DNA of 64,000 bases from Petrolisthes cinctipes (lineage: Eukaryota; Arthropoda; Malacostraca; Decapoda; Porcellanidae). Position 1 is the first letter of the stretch; each line of letters begins with the position of its first letter. Where the stretch lies: the NCBI GenBank assembly GCA_033782935.1, contig JAWQEG010000501.1, positions 1,135,001 to 1,199,000 of the forward strand, read 5' to 3'. Below the pieces are notes generated by a model. The model had not been told where the DNA came from and ran no database searches. It saw only the letters and a list, made by a program, of their open reading frames with translations. A program made the position numbers and the translations under genes. Positions 17,465 to 28,980 of this stretch are shown here, one piece after another.

Positions 17465-19382
17465 GTGAAAGAGAGGTGGGAGAGAGAATATAATATATGT
17501 AAGAGGCAAGTGAAGACGATGGTGAGTGAGAGTAAAAGGAGAGTGAAATTATTCTGGAAGGAGGTGAAGAGAGAAAGAGAAGAAAAGTTTGGTAGCACGA
17601 GAATAAAGAGAGAGGATGGAGTTACTGTGAGTGGAAGTGAGGAAGTGAAAGAAGTGTGGAAGAGGCATTTTGATGGTCTGATGAATGGGGGGACGGGAGG
17701 GGAGGCGGTGGTGACATGCATGGGGATGGAGGCAGGAGGTAGACGACAGGATGTACAGGGAGAATTAGGAAGGGAAGAAGAGGTTAGGAAAGTTGAAGAT
17801 GGGAAAGGCACCGGGGGTGGATGGGATAACTGCTGAAATGTTAAAGTGTGGGGGGGAGGTAGTGGTGGAGTGGATGTTGTTTATATGCACATTGGCTTGG
17901 AGGCAGGGAGAGGTGCCAGAGGATTGGAGAAGAGCCATAATTGTACCTTTGTATAAGGGGAAGGGAAGTAAGGATGAGTGTGGTAGCTATAGGGGAATAA
18001 GCCTTCTTAGTGTACCGGGGAAGGTGTATGGGAAGGTTCTTACCGAGAGACTGATTGAAGTAATAGGGAATAAAGTTAGTGAGGAGCATGGAGGGTTCAG
18101 AAAGGGTAGAGGATGTGTGGATCAAATATTTGCATTAAAATCAATATTGGAGAAATATATTGGGAAGGGTAGAAAGTTGTATGCTGCCTTCATGGACTTG
18201 GAGAAGGCATACGATAGGGTTGATAGGAAAGCTATGTCAGAGGTGTTGAGAATTTATGGTGTTAGGGGGTCTTTGCTGAAAGGCATTGAGGCCTTTTATA
18301 CAGAGGCAACAGCATGTGTACGGCTAGAGGGTGATCTAAGTGAGAGTTTTAATATTGGTGTAGGGCTGAGACAGGGATGTGTTATGTCACCATGGCTGTT
18401 CAATATATATATGGATGGTTGTATGAGAGAGATGAAAGCCAAAGTGAATGGCCTGGGGGTGAAATTGAGGCTGAATGAAGTATATTGGTCCTTGGTGGCA
18501 AGTTTATTTGCGGATGACACTGTGTTGATGGCTGAGAGTGGAAGGGAGTTACAGAGAGTGGTGGAAGAGTTCCAGTCCCTGTGTAAGCGAAGAAAACTGA
18601 AGGTGAATGTTGGTAAGAGTAAGGTGATGGTATTTGAGAGGACCAAAACAGAAGTAATTGACTTTGCTACACCCTATAGAGTGGCTGTACCAACTGGGAC
18701 AGAATGTGAGATAACATTAGGGGGTGAGAGGATGGAGGAGGTGAGGGAATTCAAGTATCTGGGAATAGTTCTGTGTAAACATGGAAGTATGGAAGGAGAA
18801 ATCAGGGAGAGAGCAGTGAGGGGCAGGCAGGTCATAGGTGCACTGGGGAGGATTATGAAGGGTAGGAGTGTGAGTATGGAAGTGAAAAAGGGACTGAGAA
18901 ATAGTATAATCCTGCCAACACTGAAATATGCGTCGGAGACATGGACATGGAGTAGGGCTCATCAGTCGAGAATAGGTGCTGTGGAAATGAGTTACTTGAG
19001 AGGAGCATGTGGACTTACTAGGTGGGATGGAGAAAGTAATGAGATATGTGGTATGAGTGAGAAGGCAACTGGTATTGAGTGTGGAGTGGTTGAGAAAGTA
19101 AAAAGTAATACACTGAGATGGTTTGGACATGTAGAGAGAATGCAAAGTGTGGAGTTTGTAAAGAAGGTGTACGATAGTGAAGTTGTGGGACCTGGTGTGA
19201 GAGGTAGACCTCCGGTTAGATGGCAGAACACAGTGGAAGAGTATGTGAGAGAGAGAAGTGTGAGGGGGGGAGAAGAAAGTGAAGAGGGAGTGCTGGAACA
19301 GGGAAAACTGGAGACTCTTCTGCCGTGGCCACCCCCTTGGTGGGAGTTCACGGAGGGAGCGAGGCGTCTGAGCTATAGATAG
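17465..19382 (+). pseudogene. LINE reverse transcriptase, mostly open
   Basis: A linker frame (17465-17836) shifts into the main RT frame, which is open from 17793 to 19382. RT motifs in order are GKAPGVDGITAEML, AIIVPLYKGKG, YRGISLLSVPGK, AAFMDLEKAYDRV, GLRQGCVMSPWLFN, LFADDTVLMAES (FADD at 18507-18518) and VREFKYLGIVL, followed by the C-terminal half with SETWTW and LRWFGHVERM. The RT core is complete. The protein could not be made without the upstream frames, so this copy is dead. Confidence 0.8.
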
Positions 19383-19484
19383 ATAGATAGAAGAATCTGT
19401 CCTTAACCAATGGACCAAATCAATTCAAATATGAGTAAAGTACTGTTACATTACTGTACTTAAATAAATGAATTGGTTATATTC

Positions 19485-19595
19485 AATAACATTGGTGTTG
19501 CATACGATGGGGTGGTAATGGTAAGGTAACTCCACAGACAAACAACAGAGCCATTGTACCAGTACCACACCATCAACAACACCACCAATGTTCAT
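19485..19595. repeat. Short inverted-repeat element, copy 2
   Basis: It shares CAGACAAACAACAGAGCCAT, then TGTACCAGTACCACA and ACCACCAATGTTC, with the 1442-1560 element. This is the second member of that dispersed family. Confidence 0.5.
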
Positions 19596-19670
19596 AACAA
19601 TTATCATCATCTCACCATTGAGTAATAACTGTAGTGATGTCAGCCAGTCAGTGATGAGGTACCAATGTGT

Positions 19671-19858
19671 GTGTGTCTTCATAACACCTTCACTACACAA
19701 CCTGCAATACAACCAAAGTAGATGTAATTGAATAATGTGTGTGTCTTCATAACACCTTCACTACAACCAAAGTAGACGTAAGTGTAATATATTCAATTTC
19801 AATCAACTCTTCAAAACAACTACACTACACAGCCTGCAATACACCAAAGTAGATTATT
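19671..19858. repeat. Tandem duplication, three partial units
   Basis: TTCATAACACCTTCACTACA occurs at about 19679 and 19746. ACCAAAGTAGA occurs three times. The units are irregular, about 65-70 bp. Confidence 0.6.
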
Positions 19859-19891
19859 TAGTTAAAAGTGGTCAGCTATGGAGTGATGAGT

Positions 19892-20222
19892 GATTTTTTT
19901 TTTATATATTGCGCAATGGCGTCAAACAATCGATAGACAACATAACATGAGAGTAGACATGAGGCTTGAAAATCAAATGCCCACGCACAAAACTATAACA
20001 AAACGAAACACGAGAATACAGACAAACGCGGTTGGCACACCAGTAGTTCCTCCAAAACATGTGGTTCAACAGGTGTCGACAAAGCACATCAAACAGCAGT
20101 CCCCAGGGTAGCAAGTGTCGGACAGTGGGGCAGGTCAGACAATAGTATTCTATAGTGTCAAAGCGAGGCGCTAGGCACAAGAGACACTCAAGGTGGCCTG
20201 TAACGCAATCTCAAAACGAACA
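19892..20222 (-). mobile_element. 5'-truncated fragment of the I-group LINE
   Basis: A T run at about 19892 (poly-A tail on the minus strand) is followed by sequence matching 45700-46130: TTGCGCAATGGCGTCAAACA, CAACAGGTGTCGACAAA and GTGTCGGACAGTGGGGCAGG, ending CAGAGACTAC. Part of the 46060-46110 segment is missing. It is older and more diverged than the copy at 45668-51318. Confidence 0.75.
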
Positions 20223-20510
20223 GAGACTACACTGCTGAAATGGCATATTATTACTCGTTCATTATTTGCCAGCATGGATCAGACAATATATGAATCTCTG
20301 TCAAAGTTATTTATACTATAACATCAATAAATAAAGTATAGTTGAGCAGTTAATCCATACCCCTAATCATTTTGCAACAATTTATTTTAAACAATTCTAT
20401 GAACATCATTTGATCGTAAATTGAGTGAGTTCACCTCTCCCTGGTCATGTGGTAACAAGATAAAAATTATCATATTTTCCTGTATATACACATATACACA
20501 AGAGGAAATG

Positions 20511-20850
20511 TGTCAGAGACAAGCCAAGCATATAAAGGGATACGAGTTAGCATCTTGTTAGCAGAGTGGTGGCCCAGCGCTTCTTCACCTGCCATAGTTT
20601 TGGGCAACAAGGGCATACAGGAAGATGTTCAGTTTTGGCCGACTTTTTTCCTTAGCAAGCACACGTGCTGCTTGGTCAGAGAGTCACACTGGAAGCTGTT
20701 CACTTCCAGTAAGCCGACCACTACTTGGTACCGGTTTGTCAATAGATTTTCATTCTGACAACGAACCTCGAAGGGGTAACACAAAAATTCCCCATATTCT
20801 TTGCATGTTGTACAGAGACTTCTCTTTCAATAAACTCTGACATTACGGAG
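20511..20850 (+). other. LTR-like regulatory stretch, unassigned
   Basis: The segment has TATAAAG near 20531 and CAATAAACTCTGACA near 20828, the spacing of a promoter and poly-A signal in a solo LTR or a retroelement 5' end. No partner LTR, primer site or target duplication was found. It precedes the unrecognised frame at 21184. Confidence 0.25.
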
Positions 20851-20934
20851 CAGCTTATCACTTCAAAACACCTTGTATCTTCGAAGAATATCGCCGACCA
20901 ACGCTACGCTACCAAACTCAACAACCATCAAAAC

Positions 20935-21065
20935 CACCTAAGCAATACCTATTACCTATGGAAGAGTAATATCTATGGAATAATACAGTACCTATGAAAT
21001 AATACCTACGGCATACCTACCGAATAATATCCACCGGATAATACCTACGGACACTCCAAAGGAAC
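20935..21065 (+). repeat. Degenerate TACCTAYGGAATAA repeats
   Basis: About eight short imperfect copies of the type AATACCTACGG occur in tandem. Confidence 0.55.
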
Positions 21066-21183
21066 AATACCTGGAAGACAGCATCTATTAGTACCTAATG
21101 GAGGGCCTGGAAGTCGACATGTTTGGACATCTGCCCATCAGAGTAGGACTTTGAAAAAGGCCGAGAGGACGAGTGTCAGGTCA

Positions 21184-21841
21184 ATGGAGGAATCTGTACC
21201 TGACCAGGACCTTGTGGTGACCAATCTCTCAGGTATTGAATAAGCTCATGGGAATTATGAACAGCTCAATGCCCAAGCCAAGGTGGAGGTTTCATCGCAT
21301 TGCGCACGACAAACTGAGATGCTCATCAAGAGACTAGTTACTGTTACTCCAACGATGAAACAACTAAATGACCACCTGGACAAGATGGTGGGGGTACCCA
21401 GGAGAACAGTTGAGTATCATGGAAGAAGGGCTACATCAGAGAGACAGAATGCTGGAGCGACCAAGTTACCAGATGATTATGTAGGACACACAGGTTTTCA
21501 TCAACTTGACTCCCAAACTGAAGGGTATACTTTACCCCCTTTAGTTCAACAAACAAGCAAGCTTATTAAAGAAGTTGTTGGGTTCATGATGAGACAAATG
21601 AATGATTGTCTAGACCAGGCGATGGGAATCTTTAGCAGAACAACTGAGAATAATGAACTTGAAGCCAACTGTGAAGCAGTGGAAACGATGGAATAGCAGA
21701 GGGGGAGCAGAACCAGATGATGAGGAAGACAATGTCCATAAGGAGAGCAGTGGGATTGACAATCTCAGAAGACAGGTACAGTGGGCGGCAAATGTCCTGT
21801 CGCAACATCTGCCAAGTCATGAAGTAAGTATGGAAACATAA
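21184..21841 (+). pseudogene. Unrecognised protein with an internal duplication, broken
   Basis: From ATG at 21184 a short frame runs to TAA near 21240, then continues in the same frame to 21696. The peptide contains two related segments: MLIKRLVTVTPTMKQLNDHL followed by DKMVGVPRRT, and KLIKEVVGFMMRQMNDCLDQ followed by AMGIFSRTTE. An acidic tail (EPDDEEDNVHKESS and LRRQVQWAANVLSQHL) follows in another frame to 21841 and meets a GAA|GTAAGT donor-like sequence at about 21827. No family was recognised. A gag-like protein is possible given the LTR-like sequence upstream. Confidence 0.35.
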
Positions 21842-22404
21842 GTTTCACAGGCTCATAAACTGTAAAAAACAGAGAAGTATATTATTTTACCCCATGGATA
21901 ACGTATTTCTGTATGGTGAATGTGTTTGTAAAAGCTGGTATTTTTGTCCCCTTTACTTTACTCTGGGAGGAACACAAAAACCCACTGCCTTCAACAAAAC
22001 AAAAAGCCACCAGTGTATGCTACTACTCTATCCTATATCTGGATCAACCCGGTCTGGAAAAAAAAAGAACAAGAGGCTGATGAGGAACAGGACAAGTCCA
22101 GTCCCTTCTCAGTACGAGGTATACGCTGCCACCACCAGACCAAAGTTGATCCGAGGAACCAAGTGAGCACACACCGGAAGGGCAGCGTAGCGTTAGCTTA
22201 TTTAGGCGCGTGAGTAAGCAACCCAGACTACAATTTTAACGGGGTTACGATCAGTTATATGAAGTAGGAATCTATTATTTTCTATAAAGGAACACAGTCT
22301 ATTTGTTATATCGGTGACAAAAATACTCAGACAATTTAAAACTCGTTTATTTTATCAACCTATTTGGTATGAGTACAACATAATCACAATAATAATAATT
22401 TCTG
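21842..22404. other. Intergenic, no gene seen
   Basis: AT-rich sequence with short unsupported open frames. No domain or repeat was recognised. Confidence 0.5.
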
Positions 22405-22616
22405 TTCCCCCCTCCCTTGCTAATATTTCCTACTCCCCGTTCTGTCAACTAGGACCGGAACCATTCCTGGTCTTGCCAGTTGACAGAGCTAACCCACATA
22501 AATCCAAGATTAAACAATTATTACTATTAAATATCCCCTCCCTTAATACAGTTCCTACTCCCTTTTCTGTCAACTAGGACCGGAACCATTCCTCGTCTCG
22601 CCAGTTGACAGAGCTA
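22405..22616. repeat. Duplicated dyad element
   Basis: Two units of about 120 bp each carry CTGTCAACTAGGACCGGAAC, CATTCCT and GCCAGTTGACAG. CTGTCAACT and AGTTGACAG form an outer stem and GACCGGAA...TTCC-type bases an inner one, so each unit could form a hairpin. Confidence 0.6.
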
Positions 22617-22792
22617 AGTACATATAAACAAAATATTACAACAAGGCCGAAATATAGTTAATACAATAAAAAAAAAATCACATCCTAATCTCAATACTAT
22701 AATAATGAAATAATATAATTGCCAGCAAATGTTCTTAATTTTCTTTGGTACCACGTGGTTCACTAAACACCAAGGGAGAATGCTATTTTGGC

Positions 22793-23008
22793 TGTCACCC
22801 AGCAGAGACGAGACCAGAATGAGCTTGAGAAAAAACAACATACTTTACTTACTATGTCTGAATGTGAACACACAATATTCTTTAGTTATATCCCATCACG
22901 GGACTAATAGATTCACCACACTATATTCAAAATACAATATTTATGATGAGAGCGAGTTTGACTCCTACCTGTCACCCAGCAGAGACGAGACCAGAATGAG
23001 GTCGAGAA
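22793..23008 (+). repeat. Direct repeat, 40-bp block
   Basis: CTGTCACCCAGCAGAGACGA followed by GACCAGAATGAG occurs at about 22793 and again at about 22969. Confidence 0.7.
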
Positions 23009-23521
23009 AAAGCGAATCACCGCCTCTTCTCCTCCTTCACTCCCTCCCCCCAAGCAAAGTAGTGACCACTCTCATCTCAATTTCTGACAAATTCATCAGT
23101 TCCACCCTTACTGGTGTATATAGTTACACCACATGATTTAAACATATAAGTGAGCTCAAATACATTGCTTTCTCCCTTGTTTAAAGTTATATATTACTGT
23201 AATTTACATATTCAAGGCATGTATTGTTCCGCCAACAAGAAAATGTACTGTCCCGACTTTTGTCCCTAACTAATCTAATTAATTTTCTAAGCAAGTTACA
23301 ATTAAATTGCAGGTAACAGTATAGGAATGTTAGCTTCGTAATTATACATTATAATTATAAATGCAGGTTATTCCCTGTCTCCAATAAATTATTTTACATT
23401 CACCTCTTAAATCACCACGTATTTCTCTATCCCTATCAATCTACCTAAGTTTCAATTATTCCTCTCTTTAACCTATTTACCTAATTATATCATTAATTCT
23501 ATTTTCCTCATATTAACATTT

Positions 23522-23652
23522 TTTGTTGAAGAAGCCCACCACCGAGATTATTCGTTAGTGATAATCTCAGCCTGGCTACTCCCTACAATTTTACACTAAT
23601 TTTGTGTTGAAGAAGCCCACCACCGAGATTATTCGTCAGTGATAATCTCAGC
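23522..23652 (+). repeat. Tandem 80-bp unit with a hairpin
   Basis: TTGAAGAAGCCCACCACCGA followed by GATTATTCGT and GATAATCTCAGC occurs twice. GAGATTAT and ATAATCTC can pair around a short loop in each unit. Confidence 0.65.
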
Positions 23653-23657
23653 ACCTT

Positions 23658-23880
<223 letters not shown>

Positions 23881-24249
23881 TCAGTCTGGAGGAGAATGTA
23901 ACAAAATTAATGTTGGTTATCATTACAAGAATGCAAGGATACACACAGACAAGAAAGAATAGACAATCACTCAAACAAAAACTCACATCCACATTATATC
24001 TTCACATAAAAAGTATGTACATCCACAATCCCAAGTTTTAACACCTCTATGATCAGTAGGAAGTTAAAGCTAAAGCTACAGATTAAACATTGGGACAAAT
24101 AGTCTTTTGACATTTATCTGTGGGACCAAGATCGTATAAAGATTCAAAGTCGAGGTTGAGTTCTGCCCAGGTTCCCAGGCATTTGTCATAACTTTTGTCA
24201 GTGTAATGTACTTCACTAATTACAGGGATGAGGAATATATGAAGATGAA

Positions 24250-25060
24250 ATTTTTGTCATATTTTGCAGTGATAACCCTACCCTGCCTTCATAGAACACC
24301 ATCCTACACCCCAAACCTCACTGAGACTCATCTCAACACCCTTCAGACCATTCAAAATAGAGCCCTAAAGATAATCACAGACTGCACAGCTACCACACCT
24401 ACAGACCACTTACACCATGAAACCAAAGTCCTCAAAATCAAGGATCATCTTGACATGAGAGGCACACAAACACTTGCTGCAGCCTCCACAAACCCACACC
24501 ATTAACTACGCTACATGGCACAACACCCAAACATGCCAAGGAACATCAAAACAACACCCAGTACACGATACCATACACAAATACTATCATCTCTTACACC
24601 CTGCCCACCCCAAACCAATCTCCAGAAACATATCCATACTCAAATCACTCATCAGTCCATCCAAACACTCAAAAACAACACTCAGCTACATGCACGACCT
24701 CCTGACATCCACCCATCTGAATCCTCCCTTCCCCGTGAGGACAGAATCCACCTGGCCAGGCTGCGATGTGGCCACCACCCAGCCCTTCTGACATATCAGA
24801 AGAAGCTGGATGGAGCCATTGTAGATACCTGTCCAGGATGCAACACAGCACCCCATTCTATTAAACACATTATGGAAGACTGCAATGTACACAACCACAC
24901 TCGCCAACAACACAACATACACTCTCTGAGGGCACTGTGGGAAAGCCCGGTTCAGGCCATGACCTTCCTCAGGAGCTCGGGGCTGTTCGGCCAGACAGCT
25001 TGAGGAACTTGAACAACAACAACACCCTAAGCCCCACACCACCCTCAATCAACCTTCCAC
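24250..25060 (+). mobile_element. 3' fragment of a jockey-like LINE
   Basis: Frames at 24206-24505 and 24515-25003 give the C-terminal part of a LINE RT protein: TLQTIQNRALKIITDC, HHETKVLKIKDHLDM, ESSLPREDRIHLARLRCG, CPGCNTAPHSIKHIMEDC and LWESPVQAMTFLRSSGLFG. These match the thumb and C-terminal Cys/His region common in jockey-type arthropod elements. The frame changes once near 24500. It lacks EN and the catalytic RT. A smaller piece of the same 3' end lies at 42812-42985. Confidence 0.7.
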
Positions 25061-25128
25061 TAACTCATACTGGTATGTGTTTCGGATACTAGAGTCGAGG
25101 ACACTGGTGGTTCATATCTTGTGGGGTA

Positions 25129-25283
25129 CAGTCATGGTCAAAAGTCCTGCAACTTGGTGAATAAAAGCGAGCCATTTGAGTGATTCATATGAACCAATAT
25201 TACAGAGACCAACAGCTATAGTTTCGGATCATTTTTCGAAGCCATCTCAGTGGAAGGTGTTGCAGGACTATTGACCATGACTG
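25129..25283. mobile_element. TA-type MITE, 155 bp
   Basis: The ends are CAGTCATGGTCAAAAGTCCT and its complement AGGACTATTGACCATGACTG, flanked by TA at 25127-25128 and 25284-25285. Confidence 0.8.
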
Positions 25284-25459
25284 TACACACATTAAAAATA
25301 CTGTAGTGATAAATGCGGCAGCGGAAGAGACTGTACCTGAGACTTATGGAATAATGGAGTATGTCTAAAAGGGTTGGGTGTACACTCAATACCAGTGTAT
25401 ATACCTGACGGCATGTATACATGCTGCAATACATATAGGCATACATTGGGTTGGGTGTA

Positions 25460-25622
25460 CAGTCGGCGGCAGAAGTCCTGTCGCCTCTCCTTATTCACCG
25501 AGACAGGCAGTATTCATGGACTCGAGAAATACGCACGTTTTATACACCTAATAATCTCGAGTCTATGAACATCGTGTGCCTCGGTGGAGCAAGTGAGGCG
25601 ACAGGACCTTTGCCACCTACTG
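25460..25622. mobile_element. TA-type MITE, 163 bp
   Basis: The ends are CAGTCGGCGGCAGAAGTCCT and its complement AGGACCTTTGCCACCTACTG. TA lies at 25458-25459 and 25623-25624. The centre has a CTCGAGAAAT/ATCTCGAG dyad. Confidence 0.8.
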
Positions 25623-25624
25623 TA

Positions 25625-25844
25625 CAGTGCCAGACTAATGTTGTGTTCCGCAGCCAGCCACAGTGTGCCAACCTTCTGAACCACTTCAGACTCGGACAAT
25701 GAAGCATCAGATGAATGATGGGTTATAAACAACAGATGGGAATCAGAATGATAAGGAAATATAAAATTTATTCTGGAGCCTGAAATGGTTCACAAGGCTG
25801 GCGCCCTGTGGCTGGCTGCGGGACACAACATTAGTCCAGCACTG
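25625..25844. mobile_element. TA-type MITE, 220 bp
   Basis: The ends carry CAGTGCCAGACTAATGTTGT and the complementary ACAACATTAGTCCAGCACTG. CAGCCAGCCACAG and TGTGGCTGGCTG extend the arms. It shares its left TA (25623-25624) with the neighbouring MITE and its right TA (25845-25846) with the next fragment. Confidence 0.8.
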
Positions 25845-25846
25845 TA

Positions 25847-26085
25847 CAGTCGGCCACAGTCCTGGCTTTTCCAATCAGCTTTACAAACTTTACAAAAACA
25901 GTTCTTTGCTATTCGCAAACCTGGTTTTTTCTAATTATGGGCTCGAAGCATCTCAATCGTGAGGAAGTGAGTCGGTATAGGTGAAGGAAGGGAGAGAGAA
26001 GTAAGGGGGAGGAGAGGAGGGGGACAGAAACAGTTGAGGGTAAAATAGCATACAGCGAACCAATGTAAGATATAGTTTATGACTG
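25847..26085 (+). mobile_element. Tc1/mariner-like end with a truncated transposase start
   Basis: It begins CAGTCGGCCACAGTCCTGGC after the shared TA. An ATG at 25937 opens MGSKHLNREEVSRYR, which resembles the first residues of a Tc1/mariner-type helix-turn-helix, but purine-rich sequence follows at once. The right side ends GACTG before TA at about 26086. Confidence 0.4.
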
Positions 26086-26103
26086 TACTGTATAAGAGTT
26101 GTA

Positions 26104-28589
26104 CAGTCACTCATAAAAGTAAAGACACCCCCAGGCAAGACACCTTTTGAGTGGTGTGATATCGGCTCTGGTAACGTTGTACAGCTGGTCACACTCCCGT
26201 GAGGCCCACCCAGCGTTGTCAATGTTGGCCGAGATAACCCCGAAACACTAGTTGTGAGCTCTGCTCGCTCGAACCATTCACTGGTGGGAGGGAGAAGTAA
26301 GGAGGGATTTGAGGAGGGTAGGGGGGGTGTCTATACATAAGAGGTGAGAAATTATTCTTGGGGAGGTGAAAAATGTGTGGAAGCCCAGTTATCAATTATT
26401 TATATACCAACATTCGTGTCAATTATTAACATAATTAAATGTAAGATTAAGTTTTTCATATTATGATGTAACACAAAAACAACCGAGGTAATATTATTGT
26501 ATACGGTATTTTTTCGTATAATATTCAATGGTTATCATCAAGCACTAAACGCTGAAAAATACTTACACAATAACTGAATAAGAATCATGAACCAGAATGC
26601 TATTTATTAAATGAAGCAAATGTGAATACCTTTATATTACATGTGTCAAGTGTTGATACAACTAACACACACTTCCATTTCCCCCGTATCTACCTAACAG
26701 TTTATAATCAAGGCTCTCATCCCTCACGTGATAGCAACCTTGTAATATTCTGAATACTTTTAATAATAGCCTGTTGTATTGAAATATTGGAATTTGACTA
26801 TGAAACCCTTTTTTTGTCATTTGTCTCTTGTTATCAAAAATTATTGTTTGGTCTGTATCTCTCTTCTCCGTGTGTATCTCTCTTTTCTGTGTGCATGTAA
26901 TATACTTATATAATTATATAAGCCAGTACACACACACATAACATAATAATGTTGGTGACAGAGGTTCTATTGGTTTTATCTGTCATGAGTTGTGAGAGAA
27001 CTATATTCATAATTATTTAAACATTGTAATAGTTCCATCAAGTAATACATGGGATGCACAGTTGAGGTTTCATCGGACATGTTAATAAAGAAGCTGGAAA
27101 CTATTTTCAACATTTCTTAAAATTAAACTTTATTGAAGGCGTGTTAAGGTCTGAAATCCTGTGTTTCCCATCATACAACATTTTCCCAATACTCACACCG
27201 TTATATTTGATGCCGTATTGGTCTTTACTGTCTTCTGCTACAAGGTTGATATTAGTGTGACATTCCATATACACTCTACCACTACTCATACCGTTGTATT
27301 TGATGCTGTATTGGTCTTTACTGTCTTCTGCTACAAGGTTGATATTAGTGTGACATTCCATATACACCTTGTCTTGTGAACTGACTGACTGCACCACCTT
27401 ACACATCTTCAAGTCATCAGGACTGCCAACATGTTGGAGAGGGAATATTTCCACACTCAGTCTTCAATACCCTTACCAGTTTAGTGGTTTTCAACCAACT
27501 CATAATCCTCTTGGAGTATCAAAACTAATTTGGGCTAACGAGACTAGAGTCAACGTCAATCTCTAATTAATGAAAAAAAAAAAAAAAAAAAAAAAACAGT
27601 TGACAAGCCTGTGGGTGCCAGACGCAATCTCCCTGATTGGCCTCTGCTCACATGTATTATCTGCCAAAATAAAAAAAATTTGCTACCTACAAACAGATGA
27701 AATACTGAGGGATTTATAGTAAATTATCAAACAGCACGTGTTCACTATATTCAATACAACGAGCTATTGTTAAAAGTATTCAGAATATTACAAGGTTGCT
27801 ATCACGTGAGGGATAATGAGAGCCTTGATATCTGACACGATTATAAACTGTTAGGTAGATACGGGGGAAATGGAAGTGTGTGTTAGTGGTAATATAAAGG
27901 TATTCACATTTGCTTCATTTAATAAATAGCATTCTGGTTCATGATTCTTATTCAGTTATTGTGTAAGTATTTTTTAGCGTTTAGTGCATGATAATAACCA
28001 TTAAATATTATACGAAAAAAGTATACAATAATATTACCTCGGTTGTTTTTGTGTTACATCATAATATGAAAAAGTTAATCTTACCTTTAATGATGTTAAT
28101 AATTGACACGAATATCGGTATATAAATAATTGATAACCGGGTGTATTTTCGTACTTTTATTAAAGCTTCCACACATTTTTCACCTCCCCAAGAATAATTT
28201 CTCACCTCTCTTGTATAGACATCCCCCCTACCCTCCTCAAATCCCTCCTTACTTCTCCCTCCCACCAGTGAATGGTTCGAGCGAGCAGAGCTCACAACTA
28301 GTGTTTCGGGGTTATCTCGGCCAACATTGACAACGCTGGGTGGGCCTCACGGGAGTGTGAACGTCAGAGGTGGTGTGGTGTGGGTTGTGTTTGGAGGAAG
28401 GTTGGTTTGCTCGAAACATTATCCCAACTCATGCTTCGTCTTATCTACCATTAGTTACAAATGTGTCGAGCAAATCAATTTCATCTCTCAAGCGCCATCA
28501 CTTACGTCACGTACACTGTTGCCAGAACCGATATCACAAGTATAAGAAGATGACTGGCCTGTGGGGGTCTTAATTTTTATGAGTGACTG
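26104..28589. mobile_element. 2.5-kb foldback DNA element with roughly 700-bp arms
   Basis: TA lies at 26102-26103 and 28590-28591. The left arm runs to about 26785 and the right arm from about 27749. Landmarks found inverted are CAGTCACTCATAAAA, ACGGGAGTGT/ACACTCCCGT, CATTCACTGGTGGGAGGGAG, AACCGAGGTAATATTATTGT and CTCACGTGATAGCAACCTTG. The right arm has about 160 bp extra (28360-28520). The centre holds the poly-A-ended segment at 27107-27593. No transposase was seen. Confidence 0.75.
27107..27593 (+). other. Poly-A-ended segment with a duplicated 87-bp unit
   Basis: The + strand ends in an A run of about 26 at 27568-27593, as in a retroposed sequence. Two 87-bp units (from about 27195 and 27283) contain GTATTGGTCTTTACTGTCTT, CTGCTACAAGG and GTGTGACATTCC. 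Read on the minus strand they give VYMECHTNINLVAEDSKDQY twice in tandem within a frame of about 115 codons. No protein family was recognised, so which strand matters is open. Confidence 0.4.
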
Positions 28590-28784
28590 TACTGTATAAG
28601 TGCAATTAACGTAATTAGTGACAAGGAGATATCACATGACATTCAAATCAACCAGAATTTTGTAAAGGTTCCTGTAACAGACTTAATGATAGTGATTATC
28701 AAATAAATATTTTTGAGAGAACATTTACTCTACAAAGCTTTCTAATATTTTCACAAATGTTTGCCCCTTGTAAACCCACAATTT

Positions 28785-28980
<196 letters not shown>

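Larger units (their letters stand above)
16201..19392 (+). mobile_element. RTE-like non-LTR retrotransposon
   Basis: A single ORF-type LINE with an apurinic endonuclease followed by RT, no RNase H, and a short (ATAG)n tail at about 19374-19392. That layout and the C-terminal LRWFGHVERM and GRPPVRWQ motifs point to the RTE clade or a close relative. At least three frameshifts break it. A further 3' fragment of the family lies at 30341-30592 and a small inverted piece at 15811-15872. Confidence 0.75.
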
